DNA of 64,000 bases, from assembly GCF_016735685.1 (NCBI RefSeq), contig NZ_JAERRA010000001.1, positions 682,001 to 746,000 on the forward strand, written 5' to 3'. Below the pieces are notes generated by a model. It ran no database searches. It was not told where the DNA came from and worked only from the letters and a program-made list of their open reading frames with translations. Positions 15,269 to 22,646 of the stretch are shown one piece after another. The DNA is from Piscinibacter lacus. GTDB taxonomy: Bacteria > Pseudomonadota > Gammaproteobacteria > Burkholderiales > Burkholderiaceae_C. Both the position numbers and the translations under genes were made by a program. The first letter of the stretch is position 1; the number at the start of each line of letters is the position of its first letter.

Positions 15269-17112
15269 TTGAATTTCTGCTTCCCGAGCGCCTGCGCGCC
15301 AAGGGCGGGCTGGTGGATGCCGCAGTCGGCGGACAACTGTCCCGCGGTTTCTCCGATGCCCGAAAGCTGCTCAAGGTGTCGGCCCTGCTGTCGGCGCCGA
15401 TCGGCCTGCTGGCCCTGCTGCCCTCGGTGTTCACGCTGGAGGTCTATGACCGCGTGATCTACCGCCACGGCATGTCGACCCTGATTGCGCTGCTGGCCGG
15501 CGTGGCGGTGGCTGTGGCCATCGAGTGGATGCTGCGCCGCGGCCGTTCGCGGCGCCTGCGCGAGGCCGGGGCCTCGATCGACTGGTCGCTGCAGGGCGCC
15601 CTGCTCGAACGCATGCTGAACCAGCCGCTGCGCGCGCTGGAGGAGCGCACCGCCGCGGCCTGGATGGCGCTGTTCCGCGATGCGAGCGCGGTGCGGGTGC
15701 TGCTCACCGGCGTGATCGTGCAGTCCATCTTCGACCTGCCGGTGGCGCTGTTCGCCCTGGTCATCATCGGCATCGTCGCGCTGCCGGTGCTGCCGGTGGT
15801 GCTGATCGCCCTGCTGGTCTTCAGCGTGATGGCCTGGTGGCTGGCCGACGAGGTCAAGTCGGGCAAGGTGCTGGAGCTTCAGCGCGCCCGCAACCTCGAC
15901 ATGCTCACCGCGGAAGTCTGCCGAGCCCGCGAATCGGTCAAGTCGCTCGCCCAGCAGACCGCCGTGATCAAGCAGTGGCGCGACAACTACGAGAGCTGGC
16001 TGGCCGAGAGCTACACCAAGAGCGGCGAGATCGAGGAATCGCGCGAGCTTTCGCACTCGATGCTGATCATCACCTCGGTGGCCATCACCGCTTTCGGCGC
16101 GCTGGCGGTGGTCAACCAGTGGATGACGATCGGCGGCCTGATTGCCGCCAACATGCTGGCGCTCAAGGCCATCTCGCCGATCTCCAACCTGGCCGGCGCC
16201 TGGCGCCAGCTCGCGCACTCGATCGAGGCGGCCAACCGCCTGCGGACCGTCTTCGAATCCGAGGTCGAGCTGGGCCGCGGTGAACTGGAGGTGCCGCGCC
16301 CGAACGGCCGCGTGGTGCTGGATCGCGTGACCTTCCGCTTCGCGCCCGAGCTCGACCCGATCATCAACGAGGTCTCGCTCAGCCTGGAGCCGCGGCAGTT
16401 CTATGCCATCGTCGGCCGCAACGGCGCGGGCAAGTCCACCCTGCTCAAGTTGCTGGCCGGCCTCTACCGGCCCGAGCAGGGCCGCCTGCTGCTGGGCGAC
16501 TACGACCTGCAGCAGTTCTCCCGCGAGGAGACGGCGAGCTGGATCGGCACGCTGTCGCAGAACGTCTACTTCCTCGACGGCTCGATTGCCGACCAGCTAC
16601 GCCGCGTGGCGCCGGACGCGACCGACGACCAGATCGTCCGCGCCTGCCAGCTTGCCGGGGCGCATGCCTTCATCGCCAAGCTGCCGCGCGGCTACAACAC
16701 CCAGCTTCGCGAGGGCGGCCGGGCGCTGTCGGCCGGCGAGCGGCGCAAGATCGCGCTGGCCCAGGTGCTGCTGCGCAATCCGGTGGTGCTGGTGCTCGAC
16801 GAGCCGACCAATGACCTGGACCACGAAAGCGAGCTGCAACTCATTGCCGCGCTCAAGTCCATCGCCCGCATCCGAACGGTGCTGGTCGTGACGCATTCCG
16901 CCCGCATGGTGGCCAATGCCGATGCGGCGCTCTCGGTGATCGGCGACGGCTCGGTGCTCAAGATCGGCACCGACGAGGCGCTGGCCACCTATTTCTCCAA
17001 CGTCGCCAACGCGGCGGCCCGCAACACCCCTGCCGCCGCACCCGTGAACGGTGCCGCGCCGGTGACGGTGACCTTGCCGACGGCCCCCGGCGTGGGCGCG
17101 CGGGCCGCCTGA
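15265..17112 (+). CDS. Type I secretion ABC transporter (permease-ATPase fusion)
   Basis: Inner-membrane engine of a type I secretion system, 615 aa. The N-terminal ~330 residues form the membrane domain with six predicted helices; no C39 peptidase or C39-like domain is present, as in PrtD-type exporters. The ATPase has Walker A GRNGAGKS at 384-391, a signature with Ala in place of the first Gly (L-S-A-G-E, 488-492) and Walker B ending D512-E513. A 30-residue Ala/Pro/Val-rich tail follows. The GTG start overlaps the previous stop. HlyD and TolC homologues follow in order, so the three-part secretion channel is complete. Confidence 0.93.
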   Translation: MIEFLLPERLRAKGGLVDAAVGGQLSRGFSDARKLLKVSALLSAPIGLLALLPSVFTLEVYDRVIYRHGMSTLIALLAGVAVAVAIEWMLRRGRSRRLREAGASIDWSLQGALLERMLNQPLRALEERTAAAWMALFRDASAVRVLLTGVIVQSIFDLPVALFALVIIGIVALPVLPVVLIALLVFSVMAWWLADEVKSGKVLELQRARNLDMLTAEVCRARESVKSLAQQTAVIKQWRDNYESWLAESYTKSGEIEESRELSHSMLIITSVAITAFGALAVVNQWMTIGGLIAANMLALKAISPISNLAGAWRQLAHSIEAANRLRTVFESEVELGRGELEVPRPNGRVVLDRVTFRFAPELDPIINEVSLSLEPRQFYAIVGRNGAGKSTLLKLLAGLYRPEQGRLLLGDYDLQQFSREETASWIGTLSQNVYFLDGSIADQLRRVAPDATDDQIVRACQLAGAHAFIAKLPRGYNTQLREGGRALSAGERRKIALAQVLLRNPVVLVLDEPTNDLDHESELQLIAALKSIARIRTVLVVTHSARMVANADAALSVIGDGSVLKIGTDEALATYFSNVANAAARNTPAAAPVNGAAPVTVTLPTAPGVGARAA

Positions 17113-17146
17113 GCGCGCCCCGATTCCCGAAGTCCACGGAGACCGC

Positions 17147-18463
17147 GTGCCAGGATCCAACGCCGAACAGTTTCTCGAACGTCTCAAGCGCAAGCAGGAC
17201 GAACCCCCGCCCCAAGGCTGGCGAGCCTGGGGCCCCAAGGTGGCCCTCGCCGCCGTGCTGACGGCCCTGGCCGTGGCGCTCTTCATTCCGGTGGAGTCGA
17301 CCATCACGGCATCCGGCCAGATCGTGCCCTCGGCCCGGACCAAGACCGTGCAGCACCTGGAGGGCGGCATCGTCGGCGAGGTGCTGGTCAAGGACGGCCA
17401 GCAGGTCCAGGCCGGCGACGAGCTGCTGCGCATCGACCTCGGTGCCGCCGGTCTGAACCTGGAGGAGATCACCGCCAAGGTCGCCGCCTTGCGGGCCGCC
17501 CAGCTTCGGCTGACGGCCGAGTCCACCGGCGCGGCGCTGGCGGCCTCGGCTTTCCCCGAGGACATCCCGCCCGAGGTCCGCGATGCCGAGCTTCAGGCCT
17601 ATCGCGCCCGACTGCTGGAGCAGGACGGCCAGGTGCTGGCCGCGCGCTCGCAGGTGCAGATCCACGCCAGCCGCGGCGAGGAGATCCAGGCCAAGATTGA
17701 AGGCCTGAAGATCCGCGTCGAGATCCTCAAGAGCGAATACGACCTGACCGCCCAGCTCGCCCGAGAGAAGCTCGTGGCCGAGCTGGAGGCCCTTCAGCTC
17801 CGCAAGGAGTACGAGACCGCAAGGGCCGAGCTGAGCAGCACCCGGCAGGGCCTGATCTCGGCCCAGGCGGCGGCCAATGAGGCGCGCGGCAAGCTGGCCG
17901 AGGCCGAGGGCCGCTTCCGCCGCCGCGCGGCCGAGGAACTGCTGACCACCGAGCGCAACCTGTCGACCGCCAGCGAGGACCTGCGCCGGGCGCGCAGCCA
18001 GCGCGAGCGCACCAGCATCACGGCGCCGGCCACCGGCATCGTCAAGGGCCTGCGCTCGGGCCAGCCGGGCTGGGTCGTCAAGCCGGGCGAGCAGGTGCTG
18101 GAGATCGTGCCGACCGATGCGCTGATCGAGGTCGAGGCCCGCCTCAAGCCGGCCGATCGCGGCCTCGTCACCCCCGGCATGCCGGTGAAGATCAAGGTCT
18201 CGGCCTACGACTTCCTGCGCTATGGCGCCCTGGACGGCAAGGTGCTGCGCATCGCCGCCGACGCCGACAAGCTGCCCGACAGCCAGGAGAGCTACTTCAA
18301 GATGGTGGTCGAGACCGAGGGCACCTCGCTGGGCGAGGAGAAGCAGCCGGTCACGGCCGGCATGCAGGCCGATGTGGATGTGATCATCGGCCACCAGCCT
18401 TTCATCTGGTTCCTGCTGCGGCCGGTGCTCAAGGTCGGGGCCGAGGCCTTCCGGGAGCCCTGA
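17147..18463 (+). CDS. HlyD-family periplasmic adaptor of type I secretion
   Basis: Membrane-fusion protein of 438 aa linking the ABC transporter to the outer-membrane channel. A single N-terminal membrane helix covers about residues 25-47. Next comes the first lipoyl half-motif T-V-Q-H-L-E-G-G-I-V-G-E-V (near 66-78), a long Glu/Ala/Lys-rich coiled coil (about 100-290), the second half-motif T-A-P-A-T-G-I-V-K-G-L near 290 and a beta-barrel end with G-M-P-V-K-I-K-V and the terminal helix V-L-K-V-G-A-E-A-F. The start is a GTG with CACGGAGA upstream. It lies 34 nt after the ABC gene and 1 nt before the TolC gene. Confidence 0.94.
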   Translation: MPGSNAEQFLERLKRKQDEPPPQGWRAWGPKVALAAVLTALAVALFIPVESTITASGQIVPSARTKTVQHLEGGIVGEVLVKDGQQVQAGDELLRIDLGAAGLNLEEITAKVAALRAAQLRLTAESTGAALAASAFPEDIPPEVRDAELQAYRARLLEQDGQVLAARSQVQIHASRGEEIQAKIEGLKIRVEILKSEYDLTAQLAREKLVAELEALQLRKEYETARAELSSTRQGLISAQAAANEARGKLAEAEGRFRRRAAEELLTTERNLSTASEDLRRARSQRERTSITAPATGIVKGLRSGQPGWVVKPGEQVLEIVPTDALIEVEARLKPADRGLVTPGMPVKIKVSAYDFLRYGALDGKVLRIAADADKLPDSQESYFKMVVETEGTSLGEEKQPVTAGMQADVDVIIGHQPFIWFLLRPVLKVGAEAFREP

Positions 18464-18464
18464 G

Positions 18465-19940
18465 ATGGTCCGCTGCCCCTTGCCCCTGCGCCTTCGTCCG
18501 CTGTTGCTGGCCTTGCTGGTCGCGGGCCTGGCGACGCCGGCTGCCGCCGTGTCCCCGGAAGTCGAGGCCATGGCCGAGCGCCTGGCCACCCTGGTGCGCA
18601 GCGCCCCGGAGGTGCAGCAGGCGCAGGCCGAGATCGCCGCCAGCCAGGCCGAGGTCCGCGCGGCTGAAGTGGCGCGCTACCCCCGCTTCGGCATCGACAC
18701 GGTCTTCGGCAATGTCGTGACCGACCTCGGCAACGACCGCGACCGGCGGGCCGATGTCCGCGTCGTCCCGAACGTCGCCGTCACCGTCTTCGATGCAGGC
18801 AAGGCGGGCGCGCGGGTCCGCGCGGCGCGCAAGGGCGTGGCCGCTTCCGAGGCCTTCGCTCGCAAGGCGGCCGAGACCGTGGTGCTCGACACCCTCACCG
18901 CCTACTTGCAGGTGCTGCGCTTCGGCCTGCTGGCCGAGGTCGGCAGCTCGTCCGAAACGGCGCTGCGCGAGCTGATGGCGTTGGAAGAGCGCAAGGCCGA
19001 GCTGGGGGGCGCCGGTCTCACCGACGCCCGGCTGGCCTCGTCGCGCATGGCCCTGTCCGCCAACCGGGTGCTGCAGTTCCGCCTCAACCTCGAAGAGGCC
19101 AGCGCCCGCTTCACCGCCCTGTTCGGCGTGTCACCTCGCCTGGACACCCTGCCCGTGGTTCGCATCCCGGGCGACTGGCTGAGCGGGGGCTTCGACGACT
19201 CGCTGCGCATCGCCCTGCTGCTCAATCCCGACCTGCGCGAGGCCTCGTCCCGACTGGAGCAGGCCCAGGAGCGCCTGGAAGCCGAACGCGCCGGCCGCTT
19301 CCCGGCGGTCGACCTCACGGTGAGCAAACGTTACGAGTTCCCGGGTGGCTTCACCGAGAAGCCGACCTTCGGCTTCCGCATGGCCCTGGGCTCGGGCACC
19401 TTTTTCGAAAGCGCCGCCAAGGTTCAGCGTGCCGAGGCCGAGGTCGGCAGCCAGGACCAGCGCCGCCAGGCCCTGCTGCGCGATGTGACCCAGGCCGCCA
19501 GCGCCGCCTGGCGACGCGCCCGGCTGGGCGGCCAGCGCGAAGACCTGTTGCAGACGGCGGCCAATGAATCCGTCGCTGTCTTCCGCGCCCGCAAGCGCCT
19601 GAATGCCGCGGGCCGGGAGACGACGCTGGCCATGCTCGACGCCCAGGTCGAGGCCAACAATGTGCTGATCGACTGGGTGAACGCCGTGTTCGACCAGCGC
19701 CTCAACGAGCTCAAGCTGGCCAAGGAGGTCGGCAAGCTTCTGCCGCCCGAAGGCGGCGAGGGCGACTGGGCCCGCGCCCTGTTCACCGACGAAGATTTCC
19801 GCGCCGGCGTGCGCGAGCTGCTGCGCAATGCCGTGCCCGGCCCGGCCGTGCTGCAGGCCGAGCGCAAGCCGGCGGTGCCGGTTCGCCTCGGCGCCTGGGC
19901 GGGTGCCTTGTCCCTGCGACTCGATCCCGCGCGGCCCTGA
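18465..19940 (+). CDS. TolC-family outer-membrane channel of type I secretion
   Basis: Outer-membrane efflux protein of 491 aa. Residues 1-28 are a signal peptide ending P-A-A-A. Two repeats of the TolC helical hairpin follow, marked by A-E-I-A-A-S-Q-A-E-V near 45 and R-E-A-S-S-R-L-E-Q-A-Q-E near 257, each with a strand region after it (Y-P-R-F-G-I-D-T-V-F; G-R-F-P-A-V-D-L-T-V). Its ATG comes 1 nt after the HlyD stop. The C-terminal ~60 residues are unlike TolC and probably periplasmic. It completes the ABC-HlyD-TolC channel for this locus. Confidence 0.92.
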   Translation: MVRCPLPLRLRPLLLALLVAGLATPAAAVSPEVEAMAERLATLVRSAPEVQQAQAEIAASQAEVRAAEVARYPRFGIDTVFGNVVTDLGNDRDRRADVRVVPNVAVTVFDAGKAGARVRAARKGVAASEAFARKAAETVVLDTLTAYLQVLRFGLLAEVGSSSETALRELMALEERKAELGGAGLTDARLASSRMALSANRVLQFRLNLEEASARFTALFGVSPRLDTLPVVRIPGDWLSGGFDDSLRIALLLNPDLREASSRLEQAQERLEAERAGRFPAVDLTVSKRYEFPGGFTEKPTFGFRMALGSGTFFESAAKVQRAEAEVGSQDQRRQALLRDVTQAASAAWRRARLGGQREDLLQTAANESVAVFRARKRLNAAGRETTLAMLDAQVEANNVLIDWVNAVFDQRLNELKLAKEVGKLLPPEGGEGDWARALFTDEDFRAGVRELLRNAVPGPAVLQAERKPAVPVRLGAWAGALSLRLDPARP

Positions 19941-19996
19941 GGCCCGTGCGGCCCGACCCGGGCGCCGGTCGGCCGCAACGGAAACAGACGGATTCA

Positions 19997-20018
19997 ATTC
20001 GCCCCGAGCGGGGCGAAT
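19997..20018 (+). terminator. Hairpin after the T1SS TolC gene
   Basis: Perfect 9-bp stem ATTCGCCCC / GGGGCGAAT with tetraloop GAGC, 57 nt after the tolC-like stop. The tail CCTCCGG has no T-run. It separates the secretion operon from the 531-aa protein gene and may attenuate or end the transcript. Confidence 0.5.
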
Positions 20019-20099
20019 CCTCCGGCTCCTCCCTTCGGTAACTCTTATGACGTCGACAGGCACGGTCCCTGCTGGGACAACCTGCCACCTGGAGTTGGA

Positions 20100-21695
20100 A
20101 TGGACACGCTGGACCTTGAACACGCCCTGCTCGGGCAGAGCCTGAATCAACTGCTCGCCCTGCAATCGACGGAGGCGGGGGGCACCGTTGCAGCCCTCGC
20201 CGACGCCGCGCCGGGCCTGCTCGACGGCCTGCAGGGTGGCGGCCTTGCCCTGCAGGAACTGCTGTCGGGCATCGTGGCCGGTGCCGCCCTGCCCCTTCTG
20301 CATGCCGAATCGCTGGCCGAGCTCAGTGCGCTGCTCGGTACCGGGCCGCTTGGCAGCGTGGGCAGCAGCAGCCTCGACCTGGGTCCCCTGCTCGACGATC
20401 TCGCCCTGCCCCTGCAAGGCAGCTTGCTTGAAACCATCGACGATCTGCTCGGCCTGGCCCCGGACGGCCTGCCCGCGGTCGACGGCTTGCTTGACCTCGA
20501 CGGTTTGCTGGGTGAGGTGCTGGCGGGCGATCTGGGCGGCCTGAGCCAGGCACTCGGCGGCTTGCCGGCGCAACTGGGCGGCTTGGGCGGCCTGGGCGGC
20601 ACCACCCTGGGCAGCACGCTCAGCCAAGTCGAGACGGTCATCGCCCAAGTGCTCGACCAACTCGAAGGCCTGCTGGGCGACAACCTCGTCCTGCCGGTCG
20701 TCCTCGACGATTTGCCCTTGGACGAGACCGTCCAGGCCATCCAGCAGATCCTCGGCAACACCCTGGTGCCCCTGGTCGGCGAAGGGGTTGATCTGCTGCA
20801 GGACATCGTCATCGACCTGCAGACAGCCCTGGATGCCGGCACCCTGGCCGCGATCTCGGGCCTAAGCCACGATCTGCTCGACCACACCGTCGGCACCGTG
20901 CAGGCCATCGCCGGCATCGTCAGCGTCGAAGCCCTCAGCCCGGCCCTGGACCTGGGCGCGTCGGCGATCGATCAGGTCAATGACCTGGTCGCTCAACTGG
21001 CGTCGCCCCTGGGCGACGCGCTGCCCGTGCTCTATCCCGTGCTTGCCCAGGTGCAGCAGCGGCTGGACGGGGTGGGTGAGCTGGTCGGCACGCTCGACAC
21101 GCTGGCCGAGCCGGTGCTTGAAGCCGGCTCCGGCGCGCTCGACAACCTGGTGCAGATCGTCGACGGTGCCCTGGCGGTGCTGGCCCCGACGATCGGCACC
21201 GTGGATGCGCTGCTGCAAGGCGGCGACCTGCCCCTGCTGGGCGACCCGCTGAACGTGCTCGACGGCCTGCCCCTGGTCGGTGATCTGCTCGGCGCCGTGA
21301 CCGGGCTGCTGGGCGGCAGCGGCCTGCCCCTGGGCGGTTCGGGCGGTCTGCCCTTGCTCGGCGACCTGCTGGGCGGCGATTTGCTGCCCGCCGGCCTGGC
21401 CGATCCGCTGGCCGTCCTTGAGGGCCTGCCCCTCGACGGCGGCCTGCTGGCGCCCGTTCAGGCGCTGCTGGGCGGTCTGCCGCTCGTGGGGGATGCTCCG
21501 GGGCTCGACGGCCTGCTGGGCGCGGCCGAGGGCCTGCTCGGGGGCGACCTGCCGGCCCTGGGGCTGGAGCCGGTGGCCGAGATCGCCGACAGCCTGCTGG
21601 GCGAGCTGCCCCTGCTCGACGGCCTGACGGCGCCGCTCGGCGGCGCGCTCCATCTCGGCGGGCTGGATACGCTGATTCCGGGCAGCAATCCCTGA
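20100..21695 (+). CDS. Leu/Gly/Asp-rich protein, candidate type I secretion substrate
   Basis: I do not recognise this 531-aa protein. It is extremely biased: Leu, Gly, Asp, Ala and Val dominate, there are almost no Lys or Arg residues and no Cys, so it is strongly acidic. Residues 1-330 are made of helical-looking stretches (such as L-L-D-D-L-A-L-P-L-Q-G and T-V-Q-A-I-Q-Q-I-L-G). Residues 360-530 contain imperfect units built on G-L-P-L-x-G-D-L-L-G-G. There is no Sec signal and no strict RTX nonapeptide. A ribosome site CTGGAGTTGGA precedes the ATG. Position directly after a complete type I secretion system, the acidic Cys-free make-up and similarity to the tail of the protein at 22647 suggest a secreted surface or matrix protein; that is inference. 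Confidence 0.7.
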   Translation: MDTLDLEHALLGQSLNQLLALQSTEAGGTVAALADAAPGLLDGLQGGGLALQELLSGIVAGAALPLLHAESLAELSALLGTGPLGSVGSSSLDLGPLLDDLALPLQGSLLETIDDLLGLAPDGLPAVDGLLDLDGLLGEVLAGDLGGLSQALGGLPAQLGGLGGLGGTTLGSTLSQVETVIAQVLDQLEGLLGDNLVLPVVLDDLPLDETVQAIQQILGNTLVPLVGEGVDLLQDIVIDLQTALDAGTLAAISGLSHDLLDHTVGTVQAIAGIVSVEALSPALDLGASAIDQVNDLVAQLASPLGDALPVLYPVLAQVQQRLDGVGELVGTLDTLAEPVLEAGSGALDNLVQIVDGALAVLAPTIGTVDALLQGGDLPLLGDPLNVLDGLPLVGDLLGAVTGLLGGSGLPLGGSGGLPLLGDLLGGDLLPAGLADPLAVLEGLPLDGGLLAPVQALLGGLPLVGDAPGLDGLLGAAEGLLGGDLPALGLEPVAEIADSLLGELPLLDGLTAPLGGALHLGGLDTLIPGSNP

Positions 21696-21725
21696 GCCCT
21701 CGGCCGTCCCGGCCGCTCCAAGAAC

Positions 21726-21759
21726 CAAACCCCGTGGACCGAGCGGTCCACGGGGTTTG
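21726..21759. terminator. Strong bidirectional terminator
   Basis: Perfect 15-bp stem, CAAACCCCGTGGACC (21726-21740) and its complement at 21745-21759, with tetraloop GAGC. On the plus strand it is followed by TTGTTTCACG. It lies between two convergent genes, the Leu/Gly/Asp-rich protein (plus) and the OmpA lipoprotein (minus), and can serve both because the stem contains A and T tracts at its base. Confidence 0.88.
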
Positions 21760-21806
21760 TTGTTTCACGCAATCCGCCTCCCGAACGGTCCGGGAGGCCG
21801 AAGGGT

Positions 21807-22361
21807 TCAGTAGCGGATCTCGGCGCGACGGTTCTTGGCGCGGCTGGCCGCGTCGCTGCCCGGCACGGCCGGACGCTCCAGGCCAAAGCTGACCGCTTCG
21901 ACCTGCGCCTCGGGCACGCCCAGGATGACCATCATCTTGCGCACCGCTTCCGAGCGGCGCTGGCCCAGGGCCAGGTTGTATTCGCTGGAGCCGATCGAGT
22001 CGGTGTGGCCTTCGATGCGGGCCTTGACCTCGGGGCTGGCGCGCAGCGTCCGGGCATGCGACTCGACGATGCCGCGGTACTCGGCCTTCACGTCGTACTT
22101 GTCGAAGTCGAAGTAGACGATGTCGCGCAACTTCAGGTTGTCGCTGTCGGCGTCGGCCGTCTTCACGATGTTCAGCGCCTCGGGCTGGCTGATCGTGCGG
22201 CCCAGGTTGGACTCGATCACGGTCTTCTGCTCGCTGCTCGACGAGGTGGCGGCGGCCGTGGTTGAGGCCTCCTTCTTACTTTCGGGGCTCTGGGTGGCAC
22301 AGCCAAACAGGCCCAGGGAAGTCGCCAGCAGCAGCGTCGACAGACGGGGGATCATCTTCAT
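21807..22361 (-). CDS. OmpA-family peptidoglycan-associated lipoprotein
   Basis: Outer-membrane lipoprotein of 184 aa. The signal ends at a lipobox with Cys21 (L-G-L-F-G-C). A Ser/Thr/Ala/Lys linker spans about 22-60, and the OmpA C-like domain about 75-184 carries the peptidoglycan-binding signature G-H-T-D-S-I-G-S-x-x-Y-N-L-A-L-G-Q-R-R near 118-136. The ATG at 22361 is preceded by TGGAGCG and gives the signal peptide; the longer frame adds residues without signal character. It is smaller and more linker-rich than Pal, and no tol genes are adjacent. It is divergent from the collagen-like protein gene, and may anchor surface material of this island to the wall (inference). Confidence 0.88.
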   Translation of the reverse strand: MKMIPRLSTLLLATSLGLFGCATQSPESKKEASTTAAATSSSSEQKTVIESNLGRTISQPEALNIVKTADADSDNLKLRDIVYFDFDKYDVKAEYRGIVESHARTLRASPEVKARIEGHTDSIGSSEYNLALGQRRSEAVRKMMVILGVPEAQVEAVSFGLERPAVPGSDAASRAKNRRAEIRY

Positions 22362-22579
22362 GGAATTCGCTCCAGGGGTCTCGTGGTCGGTGGTGGAGGT
22401 GGGCTGAACACGGCCAGACGGCCCCGGAACACCCACCGATCAAGGACCGAAGTGTGCAACAGGACGGCCCGAACGCCGAGTTCCGACTTGCGTCCGGCGA
22501 TCACCCCCCATTTGAGCTGAAAGCCGCGCCCTGTCTCGCCTTTCGTGAGCTCCACCACGAATCGCTTCCCCGGTCTGTT

Positions 22580-22589
22580 CGGTATATTG
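22580..22589 (+). promoter_or_regulatory. CGGTATATTG element upstream of the collagen-like protein gene
   Basis: The 10-mer CGGTATATTG, with TATATT as a possible -10 box, lies 57 nt before the chosen ATG at 22647 and is identical to 13874-13883 upstream of the sigma-factor operon. No good -35 hexamer is seen at standard spacing. A small inverted repeat TCGAA-ACATC-TTCGA follows within 30 nt. Confidence 0.35.
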
Positions 22590-22646
22590 GCGACATAGTC
22601 GAAACATCTTCGATCGCCGAACAACGTCTTGACAAGGATGAGACCC

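Noticed and set aside
15265..17112. Bacteriocin exporter with C39 peptidase
   Set aside because: No catalytic Cys/His peptidase domain before the membrane part; it is PrtD-like in layout.
20100..21695. Classical RTX toxin or adhesin
   Set aside because: No consecutive GGxGxDxUx nonapeptides; Gly and Asp are frequent but the pattern is Leu-based.
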